Below, in pieces: positions 1 to 6,557 of a stretch of DNA of 39,154 nt. The DNA is from an uncultured Lachnospiraceae bacterium. GTDB lineage: Bacteria; Bacillota; Clostridia; Lachnospirales; Lachnospiraceae. Under the pieces are notes generated by a model. That model was not told the DNA's origin, did not search any database, and was given only the letters and a program-made list of their open reading frames with translations. Within the stretch, counting starts at the first letter, position 1. Every line of letters starts with the position of its first letter. The stretch covers positions 1 to 39,154 of the forward strand of contig CACZBZ010000026.1 in NCBI GenBank assembly GCA_902779505.1. The letters run 5' to 3'. A program made the position numbers and the translations under genes.

Positions 1-497
1 GAGGCATTTATTAAAAGATTCAAATATTCATCAGCGGCAAAGTCGGTTCATCATGGTTTTATAGGAGGACTTGTTGAACATTCACTCAGTGTTGCAAAAA
101 TATGCGAGTTCTTTGCAGCTCATTATGATGTAATCAACAGGGATCTGATTGTTACGGCGGCGCTTTTACATGATATAGGTAAGATAAAGGAGATAGATCC
201 TTTCCCTGCGAATGATTACTCGGATGACGGTAATCTCCTCGGTCATATAGTCATGGGAGCAATCATGGTGGATGAGAAGATTAAGAGCATCCCGGATTTT
301 CCACATGTGCTTGCATCGGAAGTGAAGCACTGCATACTGTCTCATCACGGTGAGTATGAGTATGGTTCACCTAAGAAACCGGCAATCATTGAGGCAGTCG
401 CCCCTTTACGGAGATACTTAAAGGAACAAACAGTATGGATTGGCTTGGATTCAACAGATTGTTTGATTCAAATATCCGAATAACAAAATTTGATTAA
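1..497 (+). pseudogene. YhaM-type 3'-5' exoribonuclease (HD domain), 3' part, frameshifted
   Basis: The window opens inside a gene read in frame 1. It encodes the HD phosphohydrolase domain of the YhaM/CBF1 family, metal-dependent 3'-5' exoribonucleases acting in RNA turnover. Visible motifs are HHGFIGGLVEHSLSV, LLHDIGK (the HD pair) and LSHHGEYEYGSPKKPAI. Frame 1 runs to a stop at 481-483 but becomes nonsense after EAVA (about position 402). From 405 another frame reads FTEILKGTNSMDWLGFNRLF and on to a natural family-like C-terminus, with stop at 495-497. From memory of the family, about 13 residues containing the conserved D-x-DAK helix are missing at the junction, which implies a non-triplet deletion. 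The last HD-domain aspartate probably lies in the lost piece, so the product should be inactive unless the frameshift is an assembly error. The 5' end is outside the window. Confidence 0.85.
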
Positions 498-503
498 AAA
501 ATA

Positions 504-532
504 GCCTGCACTTGGTTGCAGGCATTTTTTTC
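504..532 (+). terminator. Intrinsic terminator after the yhaM-like gene
   Basis: A perfect 7-bp stem, GCCTGCA (504-510) with TGCAGGC (517-523), has a 6-nt loop and is followed by an A and seven T. It lies 6 nt past the restored yhaM-like stop codon and 35 nt before the methyltransferase start. Confidence 0.85.
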
Positions 533-567
533 AAATAAGAATGCGAGTAATAACATCGGAGTCGCGA

Positions 568-2274
568 ATGGATTATAAGAAGAACGACATAGTTGAAGTT
601 AACATAACAGATATAGGAAAAGACGGAGAGGGTATAGGTAAGCATGAAGGATATACTCTTTTTGTCAAGGATGCAGTAATCGGTGACCATGTCAGGGTCA
701 AAATCATGAAGGCAAAGAAGAACTATGCCTATGCCCATCTGGAAGAAGTAATCGAAGCATCTGAAAAGAGAGTAAAACCCGAGTGTAAGATTGCAAGAGC
801 CTGCGGAGGCTGTCAGATACAGGAACTCATATACGATGAGCAGCTTAAATACAAGCAGAACAAAGTGCTGGAGAATCTGGTCAGAATAGGGGATTTTGAA
901 GAAGGCTACATCCGAGAAATCATGGAACCTATTGTAGGCATGGATACGCCATACAGGTATAGGGGAAAGGCTCAGTTTCCAATCGGAAGAGACAATAACG
1001 GTAAACCCGTCGCCGGTTTTTATGCGGGAAGAACTCATTCAATAATAAAAACTGATGATTGTGTCATAGGAGTGGAAGAGAATAGGGACATTCTTAATGT
1101 GATACTGTCACATATGGAGACATATAACATCGCACCCTATGATGAAGTAACGGGAACGGGACTTGTAAGACACGTGCTTATACGTAAGGGCTTCGATTCA
1201 TCTGAGATAATGGTCTGTATCGTTATTAACGGTGACAAGATTCCTCATGATAAAGTACTTGTCGAGAATCTGAAAAAGATTAAGGGAATGACATCTATTT
1301 CGTTGTCTCATAACAAGGCGAACACCAACGTAATCATGGGAGATAAGATTACATCTTTGTGGGGAGAAGGAGTCATTCATGACACAATTCACAAAAGAGA
1401 TGTTCGCAATGGTTTCTCAAGATATGAAAGCGGGATTACCTACTCAATCTCACCCCTTTCTTTTTATCAGGTCAATCCTGAACAGACCGAGAAGCTCTAC
1501 AGCATTGCTCTGGACTATGCGGGGCTTACGGGAAAAGAGTCTGTATGGGATCTTTATTGCGGAATCGGAACAATCTCACTATTTCTTGCGGGACAGGCAA
1601 AGCAGGTGTATGGAGTTGAGATAATCCCCCAGGCAATCGATGATGCAAAAGCCAATGCATCTGCGAATGGGATAGATAATGCCGAATTCTTTGTCGGTAA
1701 AGCTGAGGAAGTGCTCCCTGCTTACTATGACAATGAAAGCAATGATGACAGCATGAAGAATCCGGATGTGATAGTGGTGGATCCTCCACGTAAAGGTTGC
1801 GATGAAGAATGTCTGTCCACAATGCTTAAGATGAAGCCGGACAGAATAGTATATGTAAGCTGTGATCCGGCAACACTGTCACGAGATCTAAAATATCTTG
1901 TGAGCGGTGGCTACGTGCTCAAGAAAGTAAGACCGGTGGACATGTTTCCACACAGCGTTCATTGCGAGACGGTATGTTTATTGTCCAAACTTCATGAAGC
2001 AAAGCATCATATCAACGTAAAGGTAGATATGGACGAGCTTGATCTTACAAGTGCGGAAGCGAAAGCAACATATAAAGAGATTGAAGAATGGGTGCAGGAG
2101 CACTACGGATTCCATGTGACAAACCTGAATATAGCTCAGGTAAAGCAGAAGCATGGGATTATAGAAAGAGAAAATTACAATAAGCCAAAATCAGAAAATA
2201 GCAGACAACCGGGATGCCCGGAAGAAAAGGTAAAGGCTATAGAAGAGGCTTTGAAATTTTTTCAGATGATATAA
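568..2274 (+). CDS. rlmD: 23S rRNA (uracil-C5)-methyltransferase, RlmD/RumA family
   Basis: This is an SAM-dependent methyltransferase that makes 5-methyluridine in 23S rRNA. Domains in order: an N-terminal TRAM domain (about residues 1-60, with DIGKDGEGIGKHEGYTLFV); an Fe-S cluster motif C-x5-C-GG-C (around PECKIARACGGC) with a further Cys at TDDCVIG; and the Rossmann methyltransferase domain with DLYCGIGTISLFLA (SAM site), DPPRKGC and the catalytic cysteine in YVSCDPATLSRDL. A tail of about 85 residues ending KAIEEALKFFQMI is, from memory, normal for Lachnospiraceae homologues. I chose ATG 568 because GGAG at 558-561 is well placed and the TRAM domain begins at once; an in-frame ATG at 541 lacks a good ribosome binding site. 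The gene follows a terminator closely and I see no convincing promoter, so readthrough expression is possible. Confidence 0.93.
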   Translation: MDYKKNDIVEVNITDIGKDGEGIGKHEGYTLFVKDAVIGDHVRVKIMKAKKNYAYAHLEEVIEASEKRVKPECKIARACGGCQIQELIYDEQLKYKQNKVLENLVRIGDFEEGYIREIMEPIVGMDTPYRYRGKAQFPIGRDNNGKPVAGFYAGRTHSIIKTDDCVIGVEENRDILNVILSHMETYNIAPYDEVTGTGLVRHVLIRKGFDSSEIMVCIVINGDKIPHDKVLVENLKKIKGMTSISLSHNKANTNVIMGDKITSLWGEGVIHDTIHKRDVRNGFSRYESGITYSISPLSFYQVNPEQTEKLYSIALDYAGLTGKESVWDLYCGIGTISLFLAGQAKQVYGVEIIPQAIDDAKANASANGIDNAEFFVGKAEEVLPAYYDNESNDDSMKNPDVIVVDPPRKGCDEECLSTMLKMKPDRIVYVSCDPATLSRDLKYLVSGGYVLKKVRPVDMFPHSVHCETVCLLSKLHEAKHHINVKVDMDELDLTSAEAKATYKEIEEWVQEHYGFHVTNLNIAQVKQKHGIIERENYNKPKSENSRQPGCPEEKVKAIEEALKFFQMI

Positions 2275-2317
2275 GGCCTGATTTATGGCGCAAGTTCTTT
2301 TATAATTATTGTTAAGG

Positions 2318-2346
2318 TTGAATCGTAAACTGTATTCACGTACAAT
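2318..2346 (+). promoter_or_regulatory. Sigma-70-type promoter for the CD3324/DUF1062 patch
   Basis: TTGAAT (2318-2323) and TACAAT (2341-2346) are separated by exactly 17 bp, predicting a start near 2353. The ten bases TGAATCGTAA that overlap the -35 box are repeated directly at 2440-2449. Confidence 0.6.
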
Positions 2347-2390
2347 TTACAAAGATTTTACTTTATTTGATTGGAAAGGAGCATGATTAT

Positions 2391-2420
2391 ATGACCATCA
2401 GAGTTGTTATCGCTCAGTAG
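2391..2420 (+). CDS. Nine-codon micro-ORF (leader peptide or response-regulator scrap)
   Basis: ATG 2391 has a strong ribosome binding site, GAAAGGAG at 2374-2381, 9 nt upstream, and sits about 38 nt after a good predicted promoter. It encodes MTIRVVIAQ and then stops at TAG. Two readings are possible. It may be a leader peptide, because its last codons form one arm of a set of alternative hairpins. Or it may be the ruined start of a NarL-type response regulator, whose N-termini often read MIRVVIADDQ; losing the two Asp codons would give this sequence. The good translation signals are kept in both readings. Confidence 0.4.
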   Translation: MTIRVVIAQ

Positions 2421-2456
2421 TCTGAGCTTAAATAATAAATGAATCGTAAGCTCAGA
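2412..2456 (+). promoter_or_regulatory. Mutually exclusive hairpins between the micro-ORF and the HTH gene
   Basis: GCTCAG (2412-2417) can pair with CTGAGC (2422-2427), closing a TAGT loop that contains the micro-ORF stop codon. The same central arm, extended to TCTGAGCTTA (2421-2430), can instead pair perfectly with TAAGCTCAGA (2447-2456). The layout resembles an attenuator, but no T-run follows the second hairpin, so transcription termination is not supported. Translational control, or chance in a decayed region, remains possible. Confidence 0.4.
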
Positions 2457-2493
2457 TGAATCCTAAAAGAAATATCAATTTAGGAGGAGCATT

Positions 2494-2784
2494 ATGAGCT
2501 ATATTAAGGCAGAGAACGTGCTGCCACAGGAACTGATTGAAACGATTCAGCAATATGTAGACGGTAAATTGATCTATATTCCCTGCAAGGAAAAACAGGA
2601 GTGGGGAACCACGACTTCTGCCAAGGTCTTCTTTCGTGAAAGAAATGAAGAAATATACGAAAACTATATAGGCGGAATAGGAATACACGAACTTGCACAC
2701 AGGTTTTCCTTGTCGGAGAAAAGCATTCAGAGAATCCTCAGGAATCAGAGGCTGGCCTTAAGCAAAGGTGCCCCTTCTGTCTGA
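2494..2784 (+). CDS. CD3324-like small HTH protein
   Basis: A 96-residue protein opens with MSYIKAENVLPQELIETIQQ, then YVDGKLIYIPCKEKQEWG and a helix-turn-helix ending in SLSEKSIQRILRNQR. This matches small CD3324-type proteins of Firmicutes, whose function is unknown to me. The start is supported by AGGAGG about 6 nt upstream. The HTH suggests DNA binding, perhaps as a regulator of the adjacent gene. The last residues (ALSKGAPSV) do not resemble the family, and the ORF runs into the start of the next gene, so the junction may be a deletion scar that removed the true C-terminus and the N-terminus of its neighbour. Confidence 0.7.
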   Translation: MSYIKAENVLPQELIETIQQYVDGKLIYIPCKEKQEWGTTTSAKVFFRERNEEIYENYIGGIGIHELAHRFSLSEKSIQRILRNQRLALSKGAPSV

Positions 2785-3076
2785 TCATACCAAAACAAGA
2801 GTGTTCTTTAGATGTGGAGGTTGTGGGAAGAAACAGGAGTTTATCAATTCCTATAGATTTAGAGTAAATGCTAACGGTAAGAGTGTTGATGTATGGCTGA
2901 TATATCGATGTAAGAAATGTAAGCATTCCAAGAACCTCACAATTTATGAAAGGACTCGTCCAGGAAAGATACCTAAAGAATTGTTTGAGAGCTTTATGAA
3001 TAACGATATGGAAACTGCCATGAAGTATGGTAGCGATATAGACTTTTTAAAAAGAAACAATGCTGAATTAAAATGA
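2768..3076 (+). pseudogene. DUF1062 protein, truncated
   Basis: The 102-residue frame contains the DUF1062 core: a zinc-ribbon-like pair of Cys motifs (CGGCGKK and CKKCKHSKN), FRVNANGKSVDVWLIYRCKK and NLTIYER. From memory the family is about 170-200 residues. Here the normal N-terminal lead-in is absent, the only start is a GTG inside the preceding ORF, and the protein stops at FLKRNNAELK, where homologues continue for roughly 90 residues. I therefore call it a remnant. The function of DUF1062 is unknown; the zinc ribbon suggests nucleic-acid or protein binding. Confidence 0.65.
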
Positions 3077-3081
3077 ATTTC

Positions 3082-3102
3082 GGCCGGGCTATGTGTCCGG
3101 CC
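3082..3102 (+). terminator. GC-rich hairpin after the DUF1062 remnant
   Basis: GGCCGG (3082-3087) pairs with CCGGCC (3097-3102) around a 9-nt loop. Only a short ATTTC follows rather than a T-run, so it is a weak terminator at best. Confidence 0.4.
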
Positions 3103-3122
3103 ATTTCAATAGGGAGAATGTA

Positions 3123-4118
3123 ATGGAAGAACAATATTTTTTTCATGTAATATCCGACATTCCCAAGAAGGTCGGTGAACATATCATTCTGGATGACAAG
3201 CATCCAAACGGTGTACACAAGCGTGTATATGAGGAACTCGAAACAGTAAATGATATATATAACAATCCTGAAAAATATAAGGATACAGAACTGACGCACA
3301 AGGTGGATGTAGCGCTTCGTGAGCTTGCGTTGGAAAAAGTTAGAAAAGAAAAGTATTCGGAGTACCCTTCGAGAATGGCTTCGCTATATGTGTCTAAGTC
3401 ATACGAGGAAGCTGAGAGGTGGGGAGACTATTTTGCTAAGTTAGGAAGACCTACTTTCGGAATTGCAAAGATAAAAGTGACTGGAAGAGTTTTTGAAGGA
3501 GATGCCTACAAGTGTTTTGATGGAGTAACAGACGAACAAGAGAATCTTAGGATGGCTGAAATCTATTGGCAGAATGGAGCTAATGAGGATGGACATGAAT
3601 CAATCGTGGAGATTCTTGCTGACGGAGATATAGAGATTGTTGAGATGGTAAAAGATATTAATGCGAATACGGAATACAAATATTTTGAGTTGAGAGAAAA
3701 ACCCGACTTAAAAGATATGGCTGCAGATTGGTTTCACAAAAAGTGGGGAGTCCCCAAGGATGCTTATCTTGAATGTATGACAGCGTATCTTAATAAAGAG
3801 ACCGAAAATGGTTGGTACCTATGCATGTTAGGAGATCAAATTGTCGGCGGGTTAGGTGTAATCGATAATGATTTTCATGACAGGAAGGACTTAAGCCCCA
3901 ATGTTTGCGCTGTATATACTGAAGAGGCTCATCGTGGACAGGGGATAGCAGGAAATCTTCTTAATCTTGTTGTGGAGAACATGAATAAAAAAGGAATTTC
4001 ACCGCTCTATCTTGTTACAGATCATACTGGTTTTTATGAGCGTTATGGATGGGAGTTTTACTGTATGGCTCAAGGGGATGATGAACCGGAGCAGACGAGA
4101 TTGTACATTCATCGATGA
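3123..4118 (+). CDS. DUF2441 domain fused to a GNAT acetyltransferase
   Basis: A 331-residue two-domain protein. The N-terminal half (about 1-175) matches DUF2441: YFFHVISDIPKKVGEHIILD, VDVALRELALEKVRKEKYSE, YPSRMASLYVSKS, then EILADGDIEIVEMVKDINAN. The C-terminal half (about 185-331) is a GNAT domain, with the acetyl-CoA loop region EEAHRGQGIAGNLL and the C-terminal FYERYGWEF. GNAT proteins transfer acetyl groups to small molecules or proteins; the substrate cannot be told here. DUF2441 has no assigned reaction that I know of. ATG 3123 is preceded by GGGAG at 3112-3116; an in-frame codon at 3093 has no such signal. The C-terminus looks natural, so this gene was not cut by the adjacent mobile element. 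Confidence 0.8.
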   Translation: MEEQYFFHVISDIPKKVGEHIILDDKHPNGVHKRVYEELETVNDIYNNPEKYKDTELTHKVDVALRELALEKVRKEKYSEYPSRMASLYVSKSYEEAERWGDYFAKLGRPTFGIAKIKVTGRVFEGDAYKCFDGVTDEQENLRMAEIYWQNGANEDGHESIVEILADGDIEIVEMVKDINANTEYKYFELREKPDLKDMAADWFHKKWGVPKDAYLECMTAYLNKETENGWYLCMLGDQIVGGLGVIDNDFHDRKDLSPNVCAVYTEEAHRGQGIAGNLLNLVVENMNKKGISPLYLVTDHTGFYERYGWEFYCMAQGDDEPEQTRLYIHR

Positions 4119-4141
4119 TACATTTGAAATAAACAACTAGG

Positions 4142-4193
4142 AAAAGACGCACTCTATACTTACTAATGGCAGGTATGAGTGCGCCTTTTTCTT
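4142..4193 (+). terminator. Bidirectional terminator between convergent genes
   Basis: AGACGCACTC (4146-4155) pairs with GAGTGCGCCT (4177-4186, one G-T mismatch), and the stem extends imperfectly. TTTTTCTT follows on the plus strand and an AAAA run precedes it, so it can also serve the minus strand. It separates the DUF2441-GNAT gene from the XRE regulator that converges on it. Confidence 0.75.
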
Positions 4194-4238
4194 GAAAAAG
4201 AAAATGTAATAGATTTCGGAAAAGCATTTGACATTGGT

Positions 4239-5138
4239 TTATTTTTTCTTTTTGCCGCGTCCGGTTCCTTTTACAGGTTTACAAAGATCTGAATATCTCT
4301 GGAGGATATCGGTAAAGGTTTTAAACTCATAAGGGTTCATCTTAGTGAAGTTGATTTTAAAGAGTTTGCTGTACATTATCATCTGAGCTTGTGTTGCATT
4401 ATCGGCAGTCTTTAGTTCTTCAAATGAGTCAAGGATATCATCAACAGGTGTAGTTGCATCACCGGTTTCTGCATCTTTGCTATGAGCATCTCTTAAATCT
4501 TTTGCGATTTTTACGATATCATTTCCGAGAAGGTTGTTAAAGTAATTATCTTCGGAAATAGAAGCTGTCGCCAATGTTTTCATATAATGATCTTCATCAG
4601 ATATGCCTTTGTTTTGAAGACGGACTCTTGTCTGTTCAATCATTTTGTTGAGGTTTCTAAATTGCATTCCGGCAAGATTGTCAATGTAGATTTCCATGTC
4701 AGTGAGAAAATTTTTAAACTCTGGATGCTTTATCATTTCGCATATTAGGCGAGCATTCAGCTTGCCACTTTTTAATATTTCAACAGTTTCATCATCTAAC
4801 CCTAAGTCATCAACAGGGAATCTGTGCTGTTCACGATTCTCGGTAAGTCCTAATAAATAATCGGAAGTTACTCCATAAAAATTTGCAAGGGAGATAATAG
4901 CCTTGTGAGTAATTTCTTTGTAATCATCAGTTTCATAATTTCCTAGAGATGCTCTGGATATTCCGGTCTGTTCTGCCAGTTCTTGCAGTGACAGACCTTT
5001 TTCTATTCTTAAATCCTTTAGTTTTTCCTGAATTGATAATTTACACTTCAATGCTTTATTCCCCCAATGCTTTTCCAAAAGATCTTGTATATGTAAATCA
5101 TAACAGAATGTAAGTTTGCTATAAATGATGAATTCCAA
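4239..5138 (-). CDS. XRE-family regulator typical of mobilizable elements
   Basis: A 299-residue protein. After an N-terminal lead-in (MEFIIYSKLTFCYDLHIQDL, common in this family as I recall) comes an XRE helix-turn-helix at about residues 36-95: LKDLRIEKGLSLQELAEQTG, ISRASLGNYE and FYGVTSDYLLGLTEN. A long C-terminal region without an identified enzyme motif follows and ends in KGTGRGKKKK. Such regulators are found divergent from mobC or relaxase genes on Firmicute integrative mobilizable elements, as here, and probably control transfer functions. The gene marks the left part of the element. The intergenic region to mobC carries the repeat TCTTGGATA twice, a candidate operator. Confidence 0.85.
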   Translation of the reverse strand: MEFIIYSKLTFCYDLHIQDLLEKHWGNKALKCKLSIQEKLKDLRIEKGLSLQELAEQTGISRASLGNYETDDYKEITHKAIISLANFYGVTSDYLLGLTENREQHRFPVDDLGLDDETVEILKSGKLNARLICEMIKHPEFKNFLTDMEIYIDNLAGMQFRNLNKMIEQTRVRLQNKGISDEDHYMKTLATASISEDNYFNNLLGNDIVKIAKDLRDAHSKDAETGDATTPVDDILDSFEELKTADNATQAQMIMYSKLFKINFTKMNPYEFKTFTDILQRYSDLCKPVKGTGRGKKKK

Positions 5139-5177
5139 TATCGTGGAAAATTTTGAGAAGAGCAGCTATTTCCTACC

Positions 5178-5215
5178 TCTTGGATATACGGAGTAGGGCT
5201 TCTAAATCTTGGATA
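5178..5215 (+). promoter_or_regulatory. Candidate mobC promoter with direct-repeat operator
   Basis: TCTTGGATA occurs at 5178-5186 and again at 5207-5215, 29 bp apart. The first copy contains a -35-like TTGGAT (5180-5185) placed 17 bp before TAAATC (5203-5208); the second overlaps the -10. This would suit repression by the divergent XRE protein. It is inferred from pattern only. Confidence 0.35.
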
Positions 5216-5257
5216 ATTAGTCCATGAACAACGATAACGAGAGGAGGTGAAAAGCAA

Positions 5258-5605
5258 ATGTTGTTAAATCAGGGATACGTTCCATGTAACAAACAGATTC
5301 ATATCAAGATTCCTGAAAATGAATTGCAGATGATTCATGACAGGATGGAGAAGATAGGAGTCAAAAACATGAGCGCCTATATTAGGAAGATGGCAATCGA
5401 TGGATATTACATTCACATCTTCAGTGAGTTATTAGAAATCATTAAACTTCTAAAAATTGACAGCAACAATATCAACCAGATTGCAAAAGTTGCCAATTCA
5501 TGTGGCACTGTAGATGGCAAAACAATTTCGGATATGAAGGAGAATCATGAACGAGTTTTGAAGAAGGTGGAAAAGACTTTTAACAAATATTTGGACATTT
5601 ATTGA
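5258..5605 (+). CDS. mobC: MobC-family relaxosome accessory protein
   Basis: A 115-residue protein with an N-terminal ribbon-helix-helix region (IHIKIPENELQMIHDRMEK then GVKNMSAYIRKMAIDG) and a C-terminal helix typical of MobC (DSNNINQIAKVANSCGTVDG). MobC proteins bind or open DNA near the transfer origin and assist the relaxase in nicking during conjugative mobilization. The ribosome binding site GGAGGTG (5243-5249) lies 8 nt from ATG 5258. Normally a relaxase gene follows; none is present in this window, so mobilization would require a relaxase in trans or is lost. The palindrome cluster just downstream is a candidate oriT. Confidence 0.85.
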   Translation: MLLNQGYVPCNKQIHIKIPENELQMIHDRMEKIGVKNMSAYIRKMAIDGYYIHIFSELLEIIKLLKIDSNNINQIAKVANSCGTVDGKTISDMKENHERVLKKVEKTFNKYLDIY

Positions 5606-5617
5606 CTTCGTTTTTTA

Positions 5618-5716
5618 GCCTGTTTTGCAGGCGTAGCTTGCCGATGAAAATCGGCAATCAGGGGGATTGGGGCATACTCCCCAACAAGCAAAATCGCATC
5701 AGGTGTACACCGATGC
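5618..5716 (+). other. Palindrome cluster, candidate oriT region
   Basis: Four dyads lie in 100 bp directly after mobC. GCCTG/CAGGC spans 5618-5632. A perfect 8-bp stem TTGCCGAT (5638-5645) with ATCGGCAA (5650-5657) closes a GAAA loop. TTGGGG (5667-5672) pairs with CCCCAA (5679-5684). GGTGTACACC (5702-5711) is self-complementary and flanked by GCATC and GATGC. Clustered hairpins next to mobC are the usual place for a transfer origin in mobilizable elements. No nic consensus was recognised. The 165-bp gap has no other recognisable gene. Confidence 0.5.
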
Positions 5717-5771
5717 ACTGCTTGCCAATTTGTGAAAGGCCAAAAAATCTCATTTAAGGAAGGGGATAGCT

Positions 5772-5966
5772 ATGAAGAATAAAGTGATAGTAAAAGACAA
5801 AGATGAATGGAGTTCTCTTGCAAACTTTATCGGAAATATAATAGCAAAATACGCTGATGAAATTGATTTTGATTCATTACCGGATCCTGATGTCTATCTT
5901 CAAAAAAGATATATATATGAATCTTATAAGGCGTATATGAAGTTCCGTAATAAGAAAACGAAGTAG
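5772..5966 (+). CDS. Small hypothetical protein of the mobile element
   Basis: A 64-residue, highly charged protein (MKNKVIVKDKDEWSSLANFI at its N-terminus, FRNKKTK at its C-terminus). AAGGAAGGGG about 7 nt upstream of ATG 5772 supports translation. I recognise no domain. It lies between the oriT-like cluster and the XRE-ORF6N pair, where mobilizable elements often carry small accessory genes. An N-terminal fragment of a lost larger protein cannot be excluded. Confidence 0.55.
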   Translation: MKNKVIVKDKDEWSSLANFIGNIIAKYADEIDFDSLPDPDVYLQKRYIYESYKAYMKFRNKKTK

Positions 5967-5970
5967 AACA

Positions 5971-6032
5971 TTGAAGGATATCATGAGGTGTGATAAAATA
6001 AATTCACTAATATGAATATTACATAGGTGAAT
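5971..6032 (+). promoter_or_regulatory. Promoter with nested inverted repeats for XRE-ORF6N module 1
   Basis: TTGAAG (5971-5976) and TAAAAT (5994-5999) are 17 bp apart. Just downstream, ATTCAC (6002-6007) and GTGAAT (6027-6032) form an inverted repeat enclosing a second dyad, TAATAT-GA-ATATTA. An operator at the predicted start would suit autorepression by the XRE protein encoded at 6053. Confidence 0.45.
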
Positions 6033-6052
6033 GGCAAAGCGAGGTATCACTC

Positions 6053-6415
6053 ATGATTATCAGCGAAAGAATTATAAAGGTTTTGAAAGAACGCAATATG
6101 ACTCAGGCGGAGTTTGCAAAGCAGGTAGGTATTTCAACTAGTACCATAAGCGAATGGAAAAAGAGAAAGACCAATCCTACGGTAGAAAAGATAATGGACA
6201 TCTGTAATGTTTTGCAAATTACCCCGGAGCAACTTCTTACCGGTAAAGGAATTGAGGATGAAGAGGAAATTGCTGCAGCAAGTCCTGAAAGTAAATTCAC
6301 TCCAGGCGATGTTCAGATGATTGAGGATTATCATAATCTTAAGGAAGAACAGCAGAAGCGTCTTATGGCTTATATGGAAGCCCTGAAGAAGATAGAGAGT
6401 CTTGAGGATATGTAG
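6053..6415 (+). CDS. XRE-family repressor, ORF6N module 1
   Basis: A 120-residue protein with an N-terminal XRE helix-turn-helix (about residues 1-62): IIKVLKERNMTQAEFAKQVG, STSTISEWKKRKTNPTVEKI and LQITPEQLLTGKG. An acidic linker and a short helical tail (NLKEEQQKRLMAYMEALKKI) probably serve dimerisation. It resembles phage-type repressors. GAGG about 10 nt upstream supports ATG 6053. The gene is 142 bp before an ORF6N gene. The same pairing, a small XRE gene followed by an ORF6N/PLD-like gene, recurs at 11226-12478, which suggests a two-gene functional unit. Confidence 0.85.
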   Translation: MIISERIIKVLKERNMTQAEFAKQVGISTSTISEWKKRKTNPTVEKIMDICNVLQITPEQLLTGKGIEDEEEIAAASPESKFTPGDVQMIEDYHNLKEEQQKRLMAYMEALKKIESLEDM

Positions 6416-6454
6416 ATAAAATAATTCGATTAAAAATTTGGACCAGTGGTTTGA

Positions 6455-6471
6455 GGTCGATTTTTTCGACC
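6455..6471. repeat. Diverged GGTC...GACC palindrome upstream of ORF6N gene 1
   Basis: GGTCGA (6455-6460) and TCGACC (6466-6471) flank five T. It shares the 17-bp GGTC-N9-GACC frame with the palindromes tied to the two ORF6N genes but has a different inner sequence. Its centre is 53 bp, about five helical turns, from the cognate palindrome centred at 6516. Confidence 0.5.
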
Positions 6472-6504
6472 ACAAAAAACATCTTTGTTTGAATATAGAA
6501 TACA

Positions 6505-6527
6505 TGAAGTCACAATTTGTGACTTCA
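6505..6527. repeat. Upstream cognate palindrome of ORF6N gene 1
   Basis: A perfect 23-bp palindrome: arm TGAAGTCACAA (6505-6515), centre T at 6516, and the reverse-complement arm at 6517-6527. All 23 bases recur identically inside the gene at 6763-6785. The centre is 42 bp before ATG 6558, a natural operator or 5' UTR position. Confidence 0.85.
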
Positions 6528-6557
6528 AAAAAGAAAATGCAAAGGAATATAGTGTTT

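Noticed and set aside
1526-1822. Long open frames on the opposite strand of the methyltransferase and many other genes
   Set aside because: They are antisense to well-supported proteins, lack ribosome binding sites and resemble no family.
2412-2456. Classic transcription attenuator before the CD3324-type gene
   Set aside because: The second hairpin is not followed by a T-run, so termination is not supported; kept only as alternative RNA structures.
4100-4240. A left attachment site matching the sequence near 9180-9200
   Set aside because: Comparison by eye found only weak matches (for example AATAGATTT), not enough to call a direct repeat.
6438-6557. Long in-frame extension upstream of the ORF6N gene 1 start, which would make the leader palindrome coding
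   Set aside because: It has no ribosome binding site at its start and is absent from family N-termini; the open frame is probably a by-product of the palindromes. It is mentioned because both palindrome copies fall in the same frame.
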